From assembly GCF_000282095.2 (NCBI RefSeq), contig NZ_AKKC02000009.1, positions 62,001-126,000 on the forward strand: DNA of 64,000 nucleotides. Direction: 5' to 3'. The notes under the pieces are model-generated. The model was not told the DNA's origin. It worked only from the letters and a program-made list of their open reading frames with translations, and searched no databases. How positions within the stretch are numbered: position 1 is the first letter of the stretch; each line of letters opens with the position of its first letter. The stretch is from Rhizobium sp. CF080 (GTDB taxonomy: Bacteria > Pseudomonadota > Alphaproteobacteria > Rhizobiales > Rhizobiaceae). Below, in pieces: positions 29,289-38,691 of this stretch. The translations under genes and the position numbers were made by a program.

Positions 29289-29635
29289 TTAACATTCTGT
29301 TGCAAAAATTGCAAGCGGTTTTGGGACGCGTCGGGGCTGGCAGGGGGCGATCCGTGCAGCCCCTCCCTCTTGTGGAGGAGGGTTGGCGATGCCACCCCCA
29401 CTTTACATCCCGGATGCGATTGTCCTGCCGTATCAATGGGGTAGGGAATGCCGCGCACTCCCCGGATCATCCCTGCTGCGGGCTCCGCGGAGACGAGTTG
29501 CTCAATTTTGGTGGGGTAGGGTGAGGAATTGCGATTGCGTCATCATATAGGGGGAGCCGATCCCCTTGAAGCTGCGCAAGCCGCAAACGCATGCTAAGTT
29601 GAGGGTGACGAGGGTGTTTGCAGGAGTCGCAGTAG
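29289..29635. other. Intergenic region between tetR operon and ABC-like gene
   Basis: This gap of about 350 bases separates divergent genes. It holds one copy of a palindromic repeat (29361-29382) and must hold the promoter of the plus-strand transporter gene, though I find no convincing -35/-10 pair. A GGAG ribosome site stands before ATG 29636. I see no further gene in it. Confidence 0.5.
29361..29382. repeat. Intergenic palindromic repeat, copy 1
   Basis: CCCTCC-CTCTTGTGG-AGGAGGG resembles the palindromes at 50210-50302 and 58131-58200: short CCCTCCCC/GGGGAGGG arms around a (C)TTGT or ACAAG loop. These are REP-like intergenic repeats common in Rhizobiaceae genomes. This copy is the least perfect. 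Confidence 0.55.
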
Positions 29636-31414
29636 ATGTCGCAGAATTCCGAAGGTGTAGTGCCGGCCTTCGAACTTTCCCTGGGTGGTCAGCTCCGCAT
29701 GATGGGCAGAGCATTCTGGAATGCGCCGGTGCGCAATCGCGTCCTGGTGCTGACGGTGGCGCTGCTCCTGGTCATCTTCGCAACCACCTATGCGACATAC
29801 CGATTGAACGAGTGGAACGGGCCGTTCTACGACGCGCTGGAACGGCGCGACATGCCGGAATTCCTAAACCAGCTCGTCATCTTCGGCGTCATCGCCTTTT
29901 CGCTGACCCTGCTCAACGTCGTCCAGCAGTGGCTCAACCAGATCACTGCGATGCGGATGCGCGAGGGGCTGGCGCGCGATCTCGCCGACGTCTGGCTAAA
30001 GCCCGGCCGGGCGCTGAAGCTCGCCGGGGCCGGCACGATCGCCAACAATCCCGACCAGCGGCTGCACGAGGACACGCGCATCCTGGCGGAAAACACCACG
30101 GCGCTGGCGATCGGGCTCGTCAACTCCACCATTCTGCTGGCGAGTTTCATCGGCGTGCTCTGGGCGATCTCGTCGGATTTCGTCTTCCATTTTGGCGGCC
30201 GTACCATTTCTATTCCCGGTTACATGGTTTGGACGACGATCCTCTATGCGTTGCTGGGCTCGGTGCTCAGCAACGTGGTCGGCAACCTGTTGCCGCGGTT
30301 GAACGCCGAGCGTTATGCGCGCGAAGCGGACCTGCGCTCAGCCCTGGTGCGCGCCAACGAGAACCTGAAGCCGATCGCGCTGGCGCGCGGCGAGGCGAAC
30401 GAGCTCACCCGCGTGCATTTCGCGATTGACGGGGTGCTGGGCATGCTGCGCAAGCTCGCCTGGGCGCTCGCCAATCTCACCTGGGTGTCGGCCGGGTTCG
30501 GCTGGCTGGCGCTGGTGGCGCCGATCATCATCGCCTCGCCGATGTATTTTTCGGGCGAGCTTTCCTTCGGCGGTCTGATGATGGCGGTCGGCGCCTTCAA
30601 CCAGGTCAACCAGGCGCTGCGCTGGTATGTCGTCAATTTCAGCGTCATCGCCGACTGGCGCGCCACGCTGAACCGCGTCTCCTCCTTCCGCCACGCGCTG
30701 CTGACCATGGACAGTCTGGACAAGGAGGGCGAGGTGATCGCCTATCGCGAAGCGGCTGCCGGCGAGGGTATCAGCCTTTGCGGCATCGTGGTCTATGGCG
30801 AGCCCAGCCGGGCCGAGGCGGGACACGGGGTGCGCGTCGTTGAAGGCGATTGCGGCATCAAGCCGGGCGAGCGGGTGATGATCAACGGCGATCCGGGTGC
30901 CGACCGGCACCTGTTCTTCCAGGCGCTGGCAGGCATCTGGCCCTGGGGCCGCGGCGAGATCGGCCTGCCGCCGGTGGACAGCATGATCCTGATGCCGCAG
31001 GACGGATACCTGCCGACGGCGACGCTGCGCGAGGTGATGACCTCTCCCGCCGAGCCGACCGGTGCCGACGACAAGGCACTGACACAAGCCCTCGAAAAGG
31101 TCGGGCTTGGCCGTCTCGTGGGCAGGCTGGACGACGTGGAGCGCTGGGACCGGCTGCTCGACAAGGACGAAGAAGCGGCGCTCGCGATCGCCAACGCCGT
31201 GCTGCGCAAGCCGGCCTGGCTGATCATGGACGACGTGCTGGAAGGCCTGGAGCCGGAAACCCAGGAACGGCTGCTGAACGTGCTCAGCCGTCTCGATGGC
31301 GTGACGCTCATCTATATCGGCCGTTCGGAAGAGTTCCGGGCCAAATTCTCGCCGCGCCTCTTCCACCTGTCGCCGCTTCACGCGCAAGCGAAGAAGAAGA
31401 AGGAAGAGGCATGA
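29636..31414 (+). CDS. ABCD/SbmA-type transporter with degenerate ATP-binding domain
   Basis: A 592-residue protein. The first ~330 residues are a SbmA/BacA-like membrane domain with about six segments (LNEWNGPFYDALERRDMPEF is the family's signature loop). The C-terminal ~200 residues align with an ABC nucleotide-binding domain of the YddA type, but its motifs are lost. Walker A reads NGDPGADRH (no GKS/T), the signature reads LLDKDEEAALA instead of LSxGE, Walker B is LIMDD, and the switch His is absent (YIGRSEE). The fold marker ALAGIWPWGRG and a Q-loop (MPQDG) remain. ATP hydrolysis is unlikely; proton-driven uptake as in SbmA/BacA is a reasonable guess. Confidence 0.88.
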   Translation: MSQNSEGVVPAFELSLGGQLRMMGRAFWNAPVRNRVLVLTVALLLVIFATTYATYRLNEWNGPFYDALERRDMPEFLNQLVIFGVIAFSLTLLNVVQQWLNQITAMRMREGLARDLADVWLKPGRALKLAGAGTIANNPDQRLHEDTRILAENTTALAIGLVNSTILLASFIGVLWAISSDFVFHFGGRTISIPGYMVWTTILYALLGSVLSNVVGNLLPRLNAERYAREADLRSALVRANENLKPIALARGEANELTRVHFAIDGVLGMLRKLAWALANLTWVSAGFGWLALVAPIIIASPMYFSGELSFGGLMMAVGAFNQVNQALRWYVVNFSVIADWRATLNRVSSFRHALLTMDSLDKEGEVIAYREAAAGEGISLCGIVVYGEPSRAEAGHGVRVVEGDCGIKPGERVMINGDPGADRHLFFQALAGIWPWGRGEIGLPPVDSMILMPQDGYLPTATLREVMTSPAEPTGADDKALTQALEKVGLGRLVGRLDDVERWDRLLDKDEEAALAIANAVLRKPAWLIMDDVLEGLEPETQERLLNVLSRLDGVTLIYIGRSEEFRAKFSPRLFHLSPLHAQAKKKKEEA

Positions 31415-31415
31415 C

Positions 31416-32138
31416 ATGGGCAGGCATATGACGTCCGCCAAGACCGGACAATGCATCGTCTGCGGCCGCACCTTCCCACTCTCGAAAATGCACAGGACCG
31501 GATATCTGCGACCGCATCTTGCCGAGATGATCGTCGAGGAGGTCAAGGACTGCGACGAGAACAGCCTGATCTGCGACGAGGACCTCGCCCGTTTCCGCCG
31601 CCGTTACGTGGAAAAGCTGCTGGACGAGGAGCGGGGCGAGCTCTCCGAACTCGACAAACGCGTGCTCGACAGTTTCGAGAGGGGCGCCTCGACGGTGCAG
31701 AGGAGCATTGCCGGCCTGCTCGAACGCAATCCCACCTTCGGCGAGCGGGTGGCCGACAAGGTCGCCTCCTTCGGCGGCTCCTGGACCTTCATCCTGAGCT
31801 TTCTCGGCGTGCTGGTCGTGTGGATGGCGATCAACGTCGTCGGCCTGTTCGCCCAGCCTTTCGACCCCTATCCGTTCATCCTGCTCAACCTGGTGCTCTC
31901 GTGCCTTGCGGCGCTGCAGGCGCCGGTCATCATGATGAGCCAGCGAAGGCAGGAGGAAAAGGACCGGATGCGTTCCGAGAACGACTACATGATCAACCTG
32001 CGCGCCGAACTGGAAATCCGCCAGCTTCACGAAAAGATCGACCACCAGATGGCGCATCAATGGGAGCGGCTGGCGGAGATGCAGCAGATCCAGATCGAGC
32101 TTCTGGAACGGCATGGTGGCGGGCGCAGCCCGAGCTAG
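31416..32138 (+). CDS. DUF1003 family membrane protein
   Basis: The 240-residue protein has an N-terminal CxxC pair (CIVCGR) and a third Cys (LICDEDL) suggesting a small metal site. The DUF1003 core follows: VADKVASFGGSWTFILSF, two membrane segments separated by FAQPFDPYPFILLN, and a C-terminal coiled coil rich in Glu, Gln and Arg. The family has no established function. It starts one base after the stop of the degenerate ABC protein, with GAGG 6 bases upstream, so the two are co-expressed. Confidence 0.9.
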   Translation: MGRHMTSAKTGQCIVCGRTFPLSKMHRTGYLRPHLAEMIVEEVKDCDENSLICDEDLARFRRRYVEKLLDEERGELSELDKRVLDSFERGASTVQRSIAGLLERNPTFGERVADKVASFGGSWTFILSFLGVLVVWMAINVVGLFAQPFDPYPFILLNLVLSCLAALQAPVIMMSQRRQEEKDRMRSENDYMINLRAELEIRQLHEKIDHQMAHQWERLAEMQQIQIELLERHGGGRSPS

Positions 32139-32304
32139 GCTCGCCCTCCGGAGTTCGAAGAGGACGGCTGCAACCCTAAAGGCAAGTTTGGCGGAATTCC
32201 CGGCTTTTGAGCGATTGCTCCACCCATTCTTAAAGGCCTGTGTGCTAAACGGTTTTTGCCGCTGGTAGACGCATCTGCGGTTCCCGTCTTTTTAGGATTC
32301 CCAG

Positions 32305-32802
32305 ATGAAAAAAGCTCTTCTCATTGCCATGCTCGTCCTGGCCGCTCCCGGGCTGGCCCAGGCGAAAACACTCAAATTCCCGAGCGATGCTCCGATCGCC
32401 AGCATCAAGATCCCCGACAGCTGGAACCCGAAGGAAACCGACACCGGCGTCGATGCCACGTCCAGTGACGACGCCGTCTATCTCTCCGCCGATGTCGCGG
32501 AGCTGAAGTCGATGGACAAGACCGTTTCCGATGCCATCGACTTCCTGAAGGAGGTCGGCGTCACCGTCGATCCGAAGACGCTGAAGGAAACTCCGGTCGA
32601 GGAGTTCAACGGCATGCAGATGACGACGCTCGATTGGGACGGCAAGGACGAGAACGGTCCGGTGAGCGTCGGGCTTGCACTGATCCAGACGTCGCCGACC
32701 AAGGGTCTCGTCGTCACCTATTGGGGAACCAAGGGCGACGAGGAAAAGCACCAGAAGGAACTGGTCGACATCCTGTTGTCGATAAAGCCGATCGTAAAGT
32801 AA
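32305..32802 (+). CDS. Secreted protein of unknown function
   Basis: A 165-residue protein with a clear signal peptide (MKKALLIAMLVLAAPGLAQA, cleavage after AQA), so it is probably periplasmic. The mature part is small, acidic and without cysteines; I recognise no domain beyond a resemblance in layout to small periplasmic histidine-kinase-associated or lipocalin-size proteins, which is not evidence of function. A strong hairpin follows the stop, so it is likely a single-gene transcript. Confidence 0.8.
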   Translation: MKKALLIAMLVLAAPGLAQAKTLKFPSDAPIASIKIPDSWNPKETDTGVDATSSDDAVYLSADVAELKSMDKTVSDAIDFLKEVGVTVDPKTLKETPVEEFNGMQMTTLDWDGKDENGPVSVGLALIQTSPTKGLVVTYWGTKGDEEKHQKELVDILLSIKPIVK

Positions 32803-32811
32803 TACGCAATT

Positions 32812-32836
32812 GCGGCGGCGGTTTTTCCGCCGCCGC
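32812..32836 (+). terminator. Hairpin terminator after the secreted-protein gene
   Basis: GCGGCGGCGG and CCGCCGCCGC form a 10-bp stem with a TTTTT loop, followed by only a short T-rich tail (TTTC). It lies between convergent genes and could stop transcription from either side. The weak T-tract lowers confidence. Confidence 0.6.
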
Positions 32837-32885
32837 TTTCAGGCTCGGCGCTTGAACGGGCGCCCGGCCGGCCGCTCAGCGGCTG

Positions 32886-33596
32886 TCAGCCGATGAAATC
32901 GGCGATGATGCGGGCGACCTCTTCCGGCATTTCGAGCTGCAGCATGTGGCCGCTCGGCACCTCCAGGGATACCCAGGATGGATCGGCGCCGACCTTGGCG
33001 TAGATGCCGGAGAAGATCGCCGACTGCTCGATATTGGCCGAGACGTAGAGCCTTTTCGTGACCTTCCGATAGTCGCCCGACAGCCTGATCTTCTGGATCA
33101 TCGTCGCGAACGGCTGCGGCGAGCGGCTGGTCATGTAGTGACGCAGATGTTCCGGCACGCGGGTGGCATGACGGGCAGGGGGCGGCACGGCGATGCCGCC
33201 ATGTTCGCCGGCCATGGCGAGGTTGGCGAGAGCGACTTCGGGGCCGAGCAGATCGAGCGCCGACTGGCTGTTTTCCGGCAGGAAAGCGTCGAGATAGGTC
33301 AGCGTGCGGATGCGGGCTGCGAAACGGTCGGCGACGCCTGTGATCACCATGCCGCCATAGGAATGGCCGACGAGGTCGAACTCGTCGAGGCCTTCCGCTT
33401 CGATGAGGCCGCAGACATCGCCGATATGGGCGTCGAGATTGATGGCGCCCGAAAACAGATGGGTGCGTTCGCCAAGCCCGGTCAGACTCGGCACGAAGAC
33501 CTGGTGGCCCATGCTGCGGAGAATATCGGCGACCGGCGTCCAGCTCGCGCTCGACCCCCAGGCGCCCTGCACCAATACGATCTTGCGGCTTGTCAT
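32886..33596 (-). CDS. Alpha/beta-hydrolase (esterase-like)
   Basis: The 236-residue protein begins with VLVQGAWGSSASW (oxyanion region), then the nucleophile elbow DLVGHSYGGMV, an acidic residue region and the catalytic His in VPSGHMLQLEMPEE. This matches small EstC/salicylate-esterase-like hydrolases. The start is ATG 33596 with GGGAGGGG six bases upstream; upstream extensions lack a site. The substrate is unknown, and neighbours (secreted protein, helicase) give no clue. Confidence 0.9.
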   Translation of the reverse strand: MTSRKIVLVQGAWGSSASWTPVADILRSMGHQVFVPSLTGLGERTHLFSGAINLDAHIGDVCGLIEAEGLDEFDLVGHSYGGMVITGVADRFAARIRTLTYLDAFLPENSQSALDLLGPEVALANLAMAGEHGGIAVPPPARHATRVPEHLRHYMTSRSPQPFATMIQKIRLSGDYRKVTKRLYVSANIEQSAIFSGIYAKVGADPSWVSLEVPSGHMLQLEMPEEVARIIADFIG

Positions 33597-33788
33597 CTCG
33601 ATCCCCTCCCTTGCGACAAAGATGATGACGGCTGCCGGGAAATCCTCCCGATACCGGCTGACTGCCATCTGCAGCTCGGGTTGTTCCACCCGGTGCCGTC
33701 ATAGTCAACGCGACAACGGGGGGACAAACGGCCCTCTGTTTCGCATGCCGTCGTCCTGAAACCGGTACGCCCTTTAGGGCGGCCCGGC

Positions 33789-35858
33789 TTACCGCCACAT
33801 GCCGCGCATGCGGGCGGTGACGTCGATGCGGACCTGGTGGCGGGCCTGGCGTTCGGCGTCGGACATCGGTGCGACGACCGGCCAGGCGGCGGTTTCGAAG
33901 AATTGCAGCAAGGTCGCCGGGATGAAGCGGCTGCGGGCCGCATAGACATGCCGGTCGCCCTGTGAGGCCTGGCCGTGGACGAAGAAACGCTGCGGCGTCA
34001 TCAGGTGCAGGTGGTCCTTGGCCCGCGTCATCGCGACGTAGAGAAGGCGGCGTTCCTCCTCGATCTCGGCGGTCGAACCGACGCCGAGGTCGGAGGGGAT
34101 GCAGCCGTCGACGCAGTTCAAGAGGAAGACCGAGCGCCATTCCTGGCCCTTCGACGAATGGATGGTCGAGAGAATGAGATAGTCCTCATCGAGCAGCGGC
34201 GTGCCGGATTCGGCGCTGGTCGCATCCGGCGGATCGAGCGTCAGCTCGGTGAGGAAACGTTCGCGCGACGTATAACCGGAGGCGATCTGTTCGAGCTGCA
34301 GCAGGTCGGCCTTGCGGGTTTCGGCATCCTCGTGGATGCGGGAAAGATGCGGCTCGTACCAGAGGCGGGCAAGGCCGATTTCGGAGGGCCAGCCTGCGCC
34401 CCTGCGGACGGTGGCGAGCATGTCGACGAAGGCGGGCCAGTCGGCGCCGGAGCGCGGCGGAGCGGGGATTTCCTGCAGCGCCGCGAGCGGTTCCGGGTCG
34501 GCGGCGATGGCGTCGAGGATCTTGCCGGCCGTCTGCGGACCGATGCCCGGGATCAACTGCATCAGCCGGAAACCGGCGACGCGGTCGCGCGGGTTCTGGG
34601 CGAAGCGCAGCGCGGCCAGCATGTCCTTCACATGGGCGCTGTCCAGGAATTTCAGGCCGCCGAATTTCACGAAGGGGATGTTGCGGCGGGTGAGCTCGAC
34701 TTCGAGCGGGCCGGAATGGTGCGAGGAGCGGAACAGCACGGCTTGGCTTTTGAGCGTCATGCCGGTTTCGCGGTTTTCGAGGATTTTTTCGACGATGTAG
34801 TTGGCCTGCTCGGTCTCGTCCTTGACGGCGACGAGGCGGGGGCGCTCCTCGGACTGGCGGTCGGTCCACAGGTTCTTGGTGAAGCGTTCGCGGGCAAGAT
34901 CGATGACGCCGTTGGCGGCGGCGAGGATTGTATTGGTCGAGCGGTAGTTGCGGTCGAGGGTGACGATATTGGCCGGCGGATCGAAGGTGTTCGGGAAATC
35001 GAGGATGTTGCGGATCGTCGCGGCGCGGAAGGAATAGATCGACTGGGCGTCGTCGCCGACGACGGTCAGCCCGATGCCGCCGGGCTTCATTGCCATCAGG
35101 ATCGACGATTGCAGGCGGTTGGTGTCCTGGTATTCGTCGACCAGCACATGGTCGAAGCGGCCGCCGACATCCTGCGCAATTGCCGGCTCGCTCATCATCT
35201 GCGCCCAATAGAGCAGGAGGTCGTCGTAATCCAGCACGTTCTGGGCCTGCTTGGCCTCGACATAGGAGGCGAACAGTTCGCGCAGCTGTGGTTCCCAGGC
35301 CGAGCACCAGGGGAAATGCAGTTTCAGCACCTCGTCGAGCGGCGTTTCGGAATTTACGGCGCGGGAATAGATTTGCAGGCAGGTGCCCTTGGTCGGAAAC
35401 CGGTTCTCGGTCTTCGAGAAGCCGAGTTCGTGGCGCACCAGGTTCATCAGGTCGGCGGAATCTTCCCGGTCGTGGATGGTGAAATCGTGGTCGAGGCCGA
35501 TCTGGTCGGCGTGGAGACGCAGCAGCCGGGCGCCGATGCCGTGGAAGGTGCCGGCCCAGGCGAGCGCGTCGGTCATGATGGAGGCATTGGCGCCGAGAAC
35601 CTGCGCGCAGATGCGCTCGACGCGGCGGCCCATTTCGGAAGCGGCGCGGCGGGAAAAGGTCATCAGCAGGATGCGGCGCGGATCGGCGCCCGAGACGATC
35701 AGGTGCGCGACGCGGTGGGCGAGCGTGTTGGTCTTGCCGGACCCGGCGCCGGCGATGACCAGCAAGGGCCCGGCCGGACCGCCCTTGGGCACGTCCGAGC
35801 CGTGCTCCACCGCACGCCGCTGCGCGTCATTCAGCTTTTCCAGATAAGCAACAGCCAT
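33789..35858 (-). CDS. UvrD/PcrA-like superfamily 1 DNA helicase
   Basis: The 689-residue ATP-dependent 3'-5' helicase has motif I AGAGSGKTNT, motif Ia TFSRRAASEMGRR, motif II VDEYQDTN, motif III GDDAQSIYSFR, motif IV LDRNYRST, motif V TIHSSKGQEW and motif VI YVAMTRAKDHL. It is shorter than the usual ~800-residue UvrD of rhizobia, so it is probably a paralogue rather than UvrD itself. Rep or PcrA-like roles in DNA repair are possible. Confidence 0.95.
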   Translation of the reverse strand: MAVAYLEKLNDAQRRAVEHGSDVPKGGPAGPLLVIAGAGSGKTNTLAHRVAHLIVSGADPRRILLMTFSRRAASEMGRRVERICAQVLGANASIMTDALAWAGTFHGIGARLLRLHADQIGLDHDFTIHDREDSADLMNLVRHELGFSKTENRFPTKGTCLQIYSRAVNSETPLDEVLKLHFPWCSAWEPQLRELFASYVEAKQAQNVLDYDDLLLYWAQMMSEPAIAQDVGGRFDHVLVDEYQDTNRLQSSILMAMKPGGIGLTVVGDDAQSIYSFRAATIRNILDFPNTFDPPANIVTLDRNYRSTNTILAAANGVIDLARERFTKNLWTDRQSEERPRLVAVKDETEQANYIVEKILENRETGMTLKSQAVLFRSSHHSGPLEVELTRRNIPFVKFGGLKFLDSAHVKDMLAALRFAQNPRDRVAGFRLMQLIPGIGPQTAGKILDAIAADPEPLAALQEIPAPPRSGADWPAFVDMLATVRRGAGWPSEIGLARLWYEPHLSRIHEDAETRKADLLQLEQIASGYTSRERFLTELTLDPPDATSAESGTPLLDEDYLILSTIHSSKGQEWRSVFLLNCVDGCIPSDLGVGSTAEIEEERRLLYVAMTRAKDHLHLMTPQRFFVHGQASQGDRHVYAARSRFIPATLLQFFETAAWPVVAPMSDAERQARHQVRIDVTARMRGMWR

Positions 35859-35938
35859 GCCCGTTCCCGATGTGTTCGAATGAGCAATAGCTGATTCGAA
35901 TGGGATCGCGGAAATCTACGTGGTGGATCGCGAACGGA

Positions 35939-36745
35939 TCATGCCTGGTTGCGGTCGGTGAGTTCGTACTGGATCTCCTCGGCGCGGGCGTGGAGATCGT
36001 CGATCGGATTGCGGGCAGCCATGACGAAGGCGTGGCAGTCGCTCGACCAGTAGACGATATTCAGCCCATGGCGCTGCTCTGTCAGCATCGGCTTCGGACC
36101 GGCGGTCGAGGCGATGATGCAGAAGGCGACAGGGCCGTGTTCGGGATGCAGATACATGATCTGGCCGAGCGGCTTGCCGTCATATTCGAGGATCTGGGTG
36201 CGGCGCATTTCCAGTCCGCCGAGGCTCATGGCATAGGGGTCGAGCCTGAGGCCGAGCCGTTCGCTGGCGCGGCGGAGCTGTTCGGCGCGCTTGCCCGCAT
36301 CGATGGTCATGTTACGCAGGGTTTCGGGCGTGTAGAGGGCGAGATATTCCGCCACTTCCCCGCGCCAGTCGGCCTCCTCGTCGGCTGGTGCCGCGGCAAA
36401 ATTCTGCGCAGCGAGGATTCCCCGGTCGAGGGCGATGCCCGCAACGAGACAGCCGAATGCGGCGGCGATCAGGCCGCGCCGGCTCACCCTGTCCGTCGGC
36501 TTCGTCGGTGCTGCGGGCGAGGAAATGGCGGCGGCCAGCATGGCGTCGAGCTTTGCCTTCGGCGCCTGGTCGAGCAGCGGCGCGAAGGCCTGGCGGTAGG
36601 GAAGGTCGCTGCGGCGCAACTCGTCCAGCCGGGCTGCGACGGCGATGTTGTCGGCGATCGCCGCTTCCAATGCGGCGCACTCGCCGGGGCCGAGTTCGTC
36701 GTCGAGATAGGCGACCAGCATTTCGTCGTTCGGGAGGATGGTCAT
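35939..36745 (-). CDS. Anti-sigma factor partner of the ECF sigma gene
   Basis: A 268-residue protein. The N-terminal ~50 residues (DEMLVAYLDDELGPGECAAL) are typical of anti-sigma domains. A membrane segment follows around residues 88-105 (GLIAAAFGCLVAGIALD), then a ~160-residue extracytoplasmic domain. It lacks the HxxxCxxC zinc motif of ZAS proteins. The ATG at 36745 overlaps the sigma stop by 4 bases, the usual coupling of a sigma/anti-sigma pair. The released signal is unknown. Confidence 0.88.
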   Translation of the reverse strand: MTILPNDEMLVAYLDDELGPGECAALEAAIADNIAVAARLDELRRSDLPYRQAFAPLLDQAPKAKLDAMLAAAISSPAAPTKPTDRVSRRGLIAAAFGCLVAGIALDRGILAAQNFAAAPADEEADWRGEVAEYLALYTPETLRNMTIDAGKRAEQLRRASERLGLRLDPYAMSLGGLEMRRTQILEYDGKPLGQIMYLHPEHGPVAFCIIASTAGPKPMLTEQRHGLNIVYWSSDCHAFVMAARNPIDDLHARAEEIQYELTDRNQA

Positions 36746-37317
36746 CTGGTTTTCCCCCGAGTGGGGACGGCGGCGACCTTCGGCTCGGTCGCCTCGGCGA
36801 TCCTGGCGCGGGCGGCGGCGAGCCTGCTCATCACAGTGCCGACCGGGATCTGCAGCACTTCGGCGACTTCGCGGTAGGACAGTCCCTCGACATAACAGAG
36901 GAAGACTGCGGAGCGCTGCGCCTCTGGAAGAGCTTGGACATGGCTCATGACCTGGGTTGCGAGGACATGGTTTTCGGTCTGTCCGGCGCCATCGAAGACC
37001 AGCGCCTCTCCGGCCTCGACGAAACCCTGGCCGAGCCGAACGCGGCGGGCGCGCACCTCGTTCAGCCAGATCGAATGCAGGATGGCGAAGAGCCAGTGGT
37101 CGAGCCGCGTGCCCGGTGAGAACTGGCCGGACCGTTCGAGTGCGCGCAGGCAGGTCGCCTGGACAAGATCGTCGGCCGTATCGCGGTGATGCGACAGCAT
37201 GACGCCGTAACGCCACAGCCGCGTCAGATACTGGCTCAGATCCGCCCTGATTTCCTGTTCGCTGGCGATGTCGACCTCCGCAACCGGCCGCCGGAAATGT
37301 TTGATTGTCGATCGCAT
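36742..37317 (-). CDS. ECF-type RNA polymerase sigma factor
   Basis: The 191-residue protein has region 2 (LWRYGVMLSHHRDTADDLVQATCLRAL) and region 4 with a helix-turn-helix (GLSYREVAEVLQIPVGTVMS), without regions 1.1 and 3, as in ECF sigma factors. It is followed by its anti-sigma gene with a 4-base overlap and is divergent from the iron transporter genes. Whether it regulates them is not shown by any shared promoter motif I can see. Confidence 0.93.
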   Translation of the reverse strand: MRSTIKHFRRPVAEVDIASEQEIRADLSQYLTRLWRYGVMLSHHRDTADDLVQATCLRALERSGQFSPGTRLDHWLFAILHSIWLNEVRARRVRLGQGFVEAGEALVFDGAGQTENHVLATQVMSHVQALPEAQRSAVFLCYVEGLSYREVAEVLQIPVGTVMSRLAAARARIAEATEPKVAAVPTRGKTR

Positions 37318-37585
37318 ATCGCTGCAAAACGAGGCCGTCCATAGAATCTGGAAAACCTGATCAGAAAAATCCGAATATTTTTCGCCGTCGCGTGTTCTCG
37401 CTCTGTCGGCAAGGCACGGGCTTCGTGTCCGCCGCGATATCGGGATGGTGCCGGCTGGTGCGTTTCCGAATAGTACAAGTGGACCGTGTGTGCGGCCGGT
37501 GTTGCGATTACTTCGCCGCTGGCCCGCATCCTATTGTATTGAAATAATAAATCACGGATTTGTTACGCTTTGCCCCGAAATAAAC
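37318..37585. other. Divergent intergenic region, sigma factor / fbpABC
   Basis: This AT-richer stretch contains upstream sequence of both divergent units. I see no gene here and no clear Irr, RirA or Fur-type palindrome. The likely fbpA promoter lies at its right end. Confidence 0.4.
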
Positions 37586-37614
37586 TTGACCTCAAATCTC
37601 TGCTTTGGTTATGA
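37586..37614 (+). promoter_or_regulatory. Sigma-70 promoter of fbpABC
   Basis: TTGACC (37586-37591), a 17-base spacer and TTATGA (37609-37614) match the consensus at five and four positions. It lies about 40 bases upstream of the fbpA start. Confidence 0.6.
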
Positions 37615-37652
37615 CGGCCTCGTCAAATTCCTGACTTGTTGCGGAGGCGATC

Positions 37653-38666
37653 TTGAAGACTTCATTCACCTTGGCCGCGGGCGTTGCCCTGGCCTTTTCC
37701 GTTCTCGCCCTTTCCTCGCCGGCCTCGGCGCAGGTCAAGGACAGCCTGACCATCTATAATGCCCAGCACGAAGGGCTGACCAAGGAATGGGCGCAGGCCT
37801 TCACGGAAGAGACCGGCATCGTCGTCACCATCCGCCAGGGCAGCGATCTCGAAATCGCCAATCAGATCGTCCAGGAAGGCGCAAATTCGCCGGCCGACGT
37901 GTTTCTGACCGAAAATTCGCCGGCCATGGTGCTGGTCGACAGCAAGGGCCTGTTCTCGCCGATCGACAAGGCGACGCTCGACCAGGTTCTGCCGGGTTTC
38001 CATCCGGCGAGCGGCAACTGGGTCGGCATCGCGGCCCGCTCGACCGTTTTTGCCTATGACAAGACCAAGCTGACCGCCGACAAGCTGCCGAAGTCGATGC
38101 TCGACCTTGCCAAGCCGGAATGGAAGGGCCGCTGGACGGCATCTCCGTCGGGCGCCGACTTTCAGGCCATCGTCGGTGCGCTGCTGCAGTTGAAGGGCGA
38201 AGAAGCGACCGCCGCCTGGCTGAAAGGCATGAAGGAAAACGCCACCGCGATTCGCGGCAATTCGACTGCGATGAAGGCAGTCAATGCCGGCCAGTTCGAA
38301 GGCGCGCTGATCTATCACTACTACTATTTCGGCGACGTGGCGAAGACCGGCGAGAACACCAAGAACGTCGGCATGCATTATTTCAAGAACCAGGATCCGG
38401 GCGCTTTCGTGTCGATCTCGGGCGGCGGAATCCTTGCCTCCTCCAAGCACAAGGAACAGGCCCAGGCCTTCCTGAAGTGGGTCACCGGCAAGGGTGGCCA
38501 GAAGGTTCTGCGCGACGGCACATCTTACGAATACGCCGTCGGCAAGGGCGAGGCTTCCAACAAGCTGCTGACCCCGATCGCCGATCTGCAGGCGCCGAAG
38601 GTCGAGCCCTCGACCCTCAACAACGCCAAGGTCACCGACATGATGACCGCCGCCGGCCTGCTCTAA
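37653..38666 (+). CDS. fbpA: Ferric-iron ABC transporter substrate-binding protein
   Basis: The 337-residue periplasmic protein has a signal peptide (first 26 residues, ending ASAQ) followed by SLTIYNAQHEGLTKEWAQAF, the start of FbpA/SfuA-type iron-binding proteins. The tyrosine cluster IYHYYYF is the expected ferric-iron ligand site. The start is TTG 37653, with GGAGG at 37643-37647; there is no in-frame ATG near. It heads the operon with permease and ATPase genes. Confidence 0.94.
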   Translation: MKTSFTLAAGVALAFSVLALSSPASAQVKDSLTIYNAQHEGLTKEWAQAFTEETGIVVTIRQGSDLEIANQIVQEGANSPADVFLTENSPAMVLVDSKGLFSPIDKATLDQVLPGFHPASGNWVGIAARSTVFAYDKTKLTADKLPKSMLDLAKPEWKGRWTASPSGADFQAIVGALLQLKGEEATAAWLKGMKENATAIRGNSTAMKAVNAGQFEGALIYHYYYFGDVAKTGENTKNVGMHYFKNQDPGAFVSISGGGILASSKHKEQAQAFLKWVTGKGGQKVLRDGTSYEYAVGKGEASNKLLTPIADLQAPKVEPSTLNNAKVTDMMTAAGLL

Positions 38667-38691
38667 AAAAGCCGCCATACCAGTTGCATGG

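Noticed and set aside
32812..32836. Riboswitch-like structure
   Set aside because: It is a simple GC hairpin after a stop codon without any recognisable aptamer.
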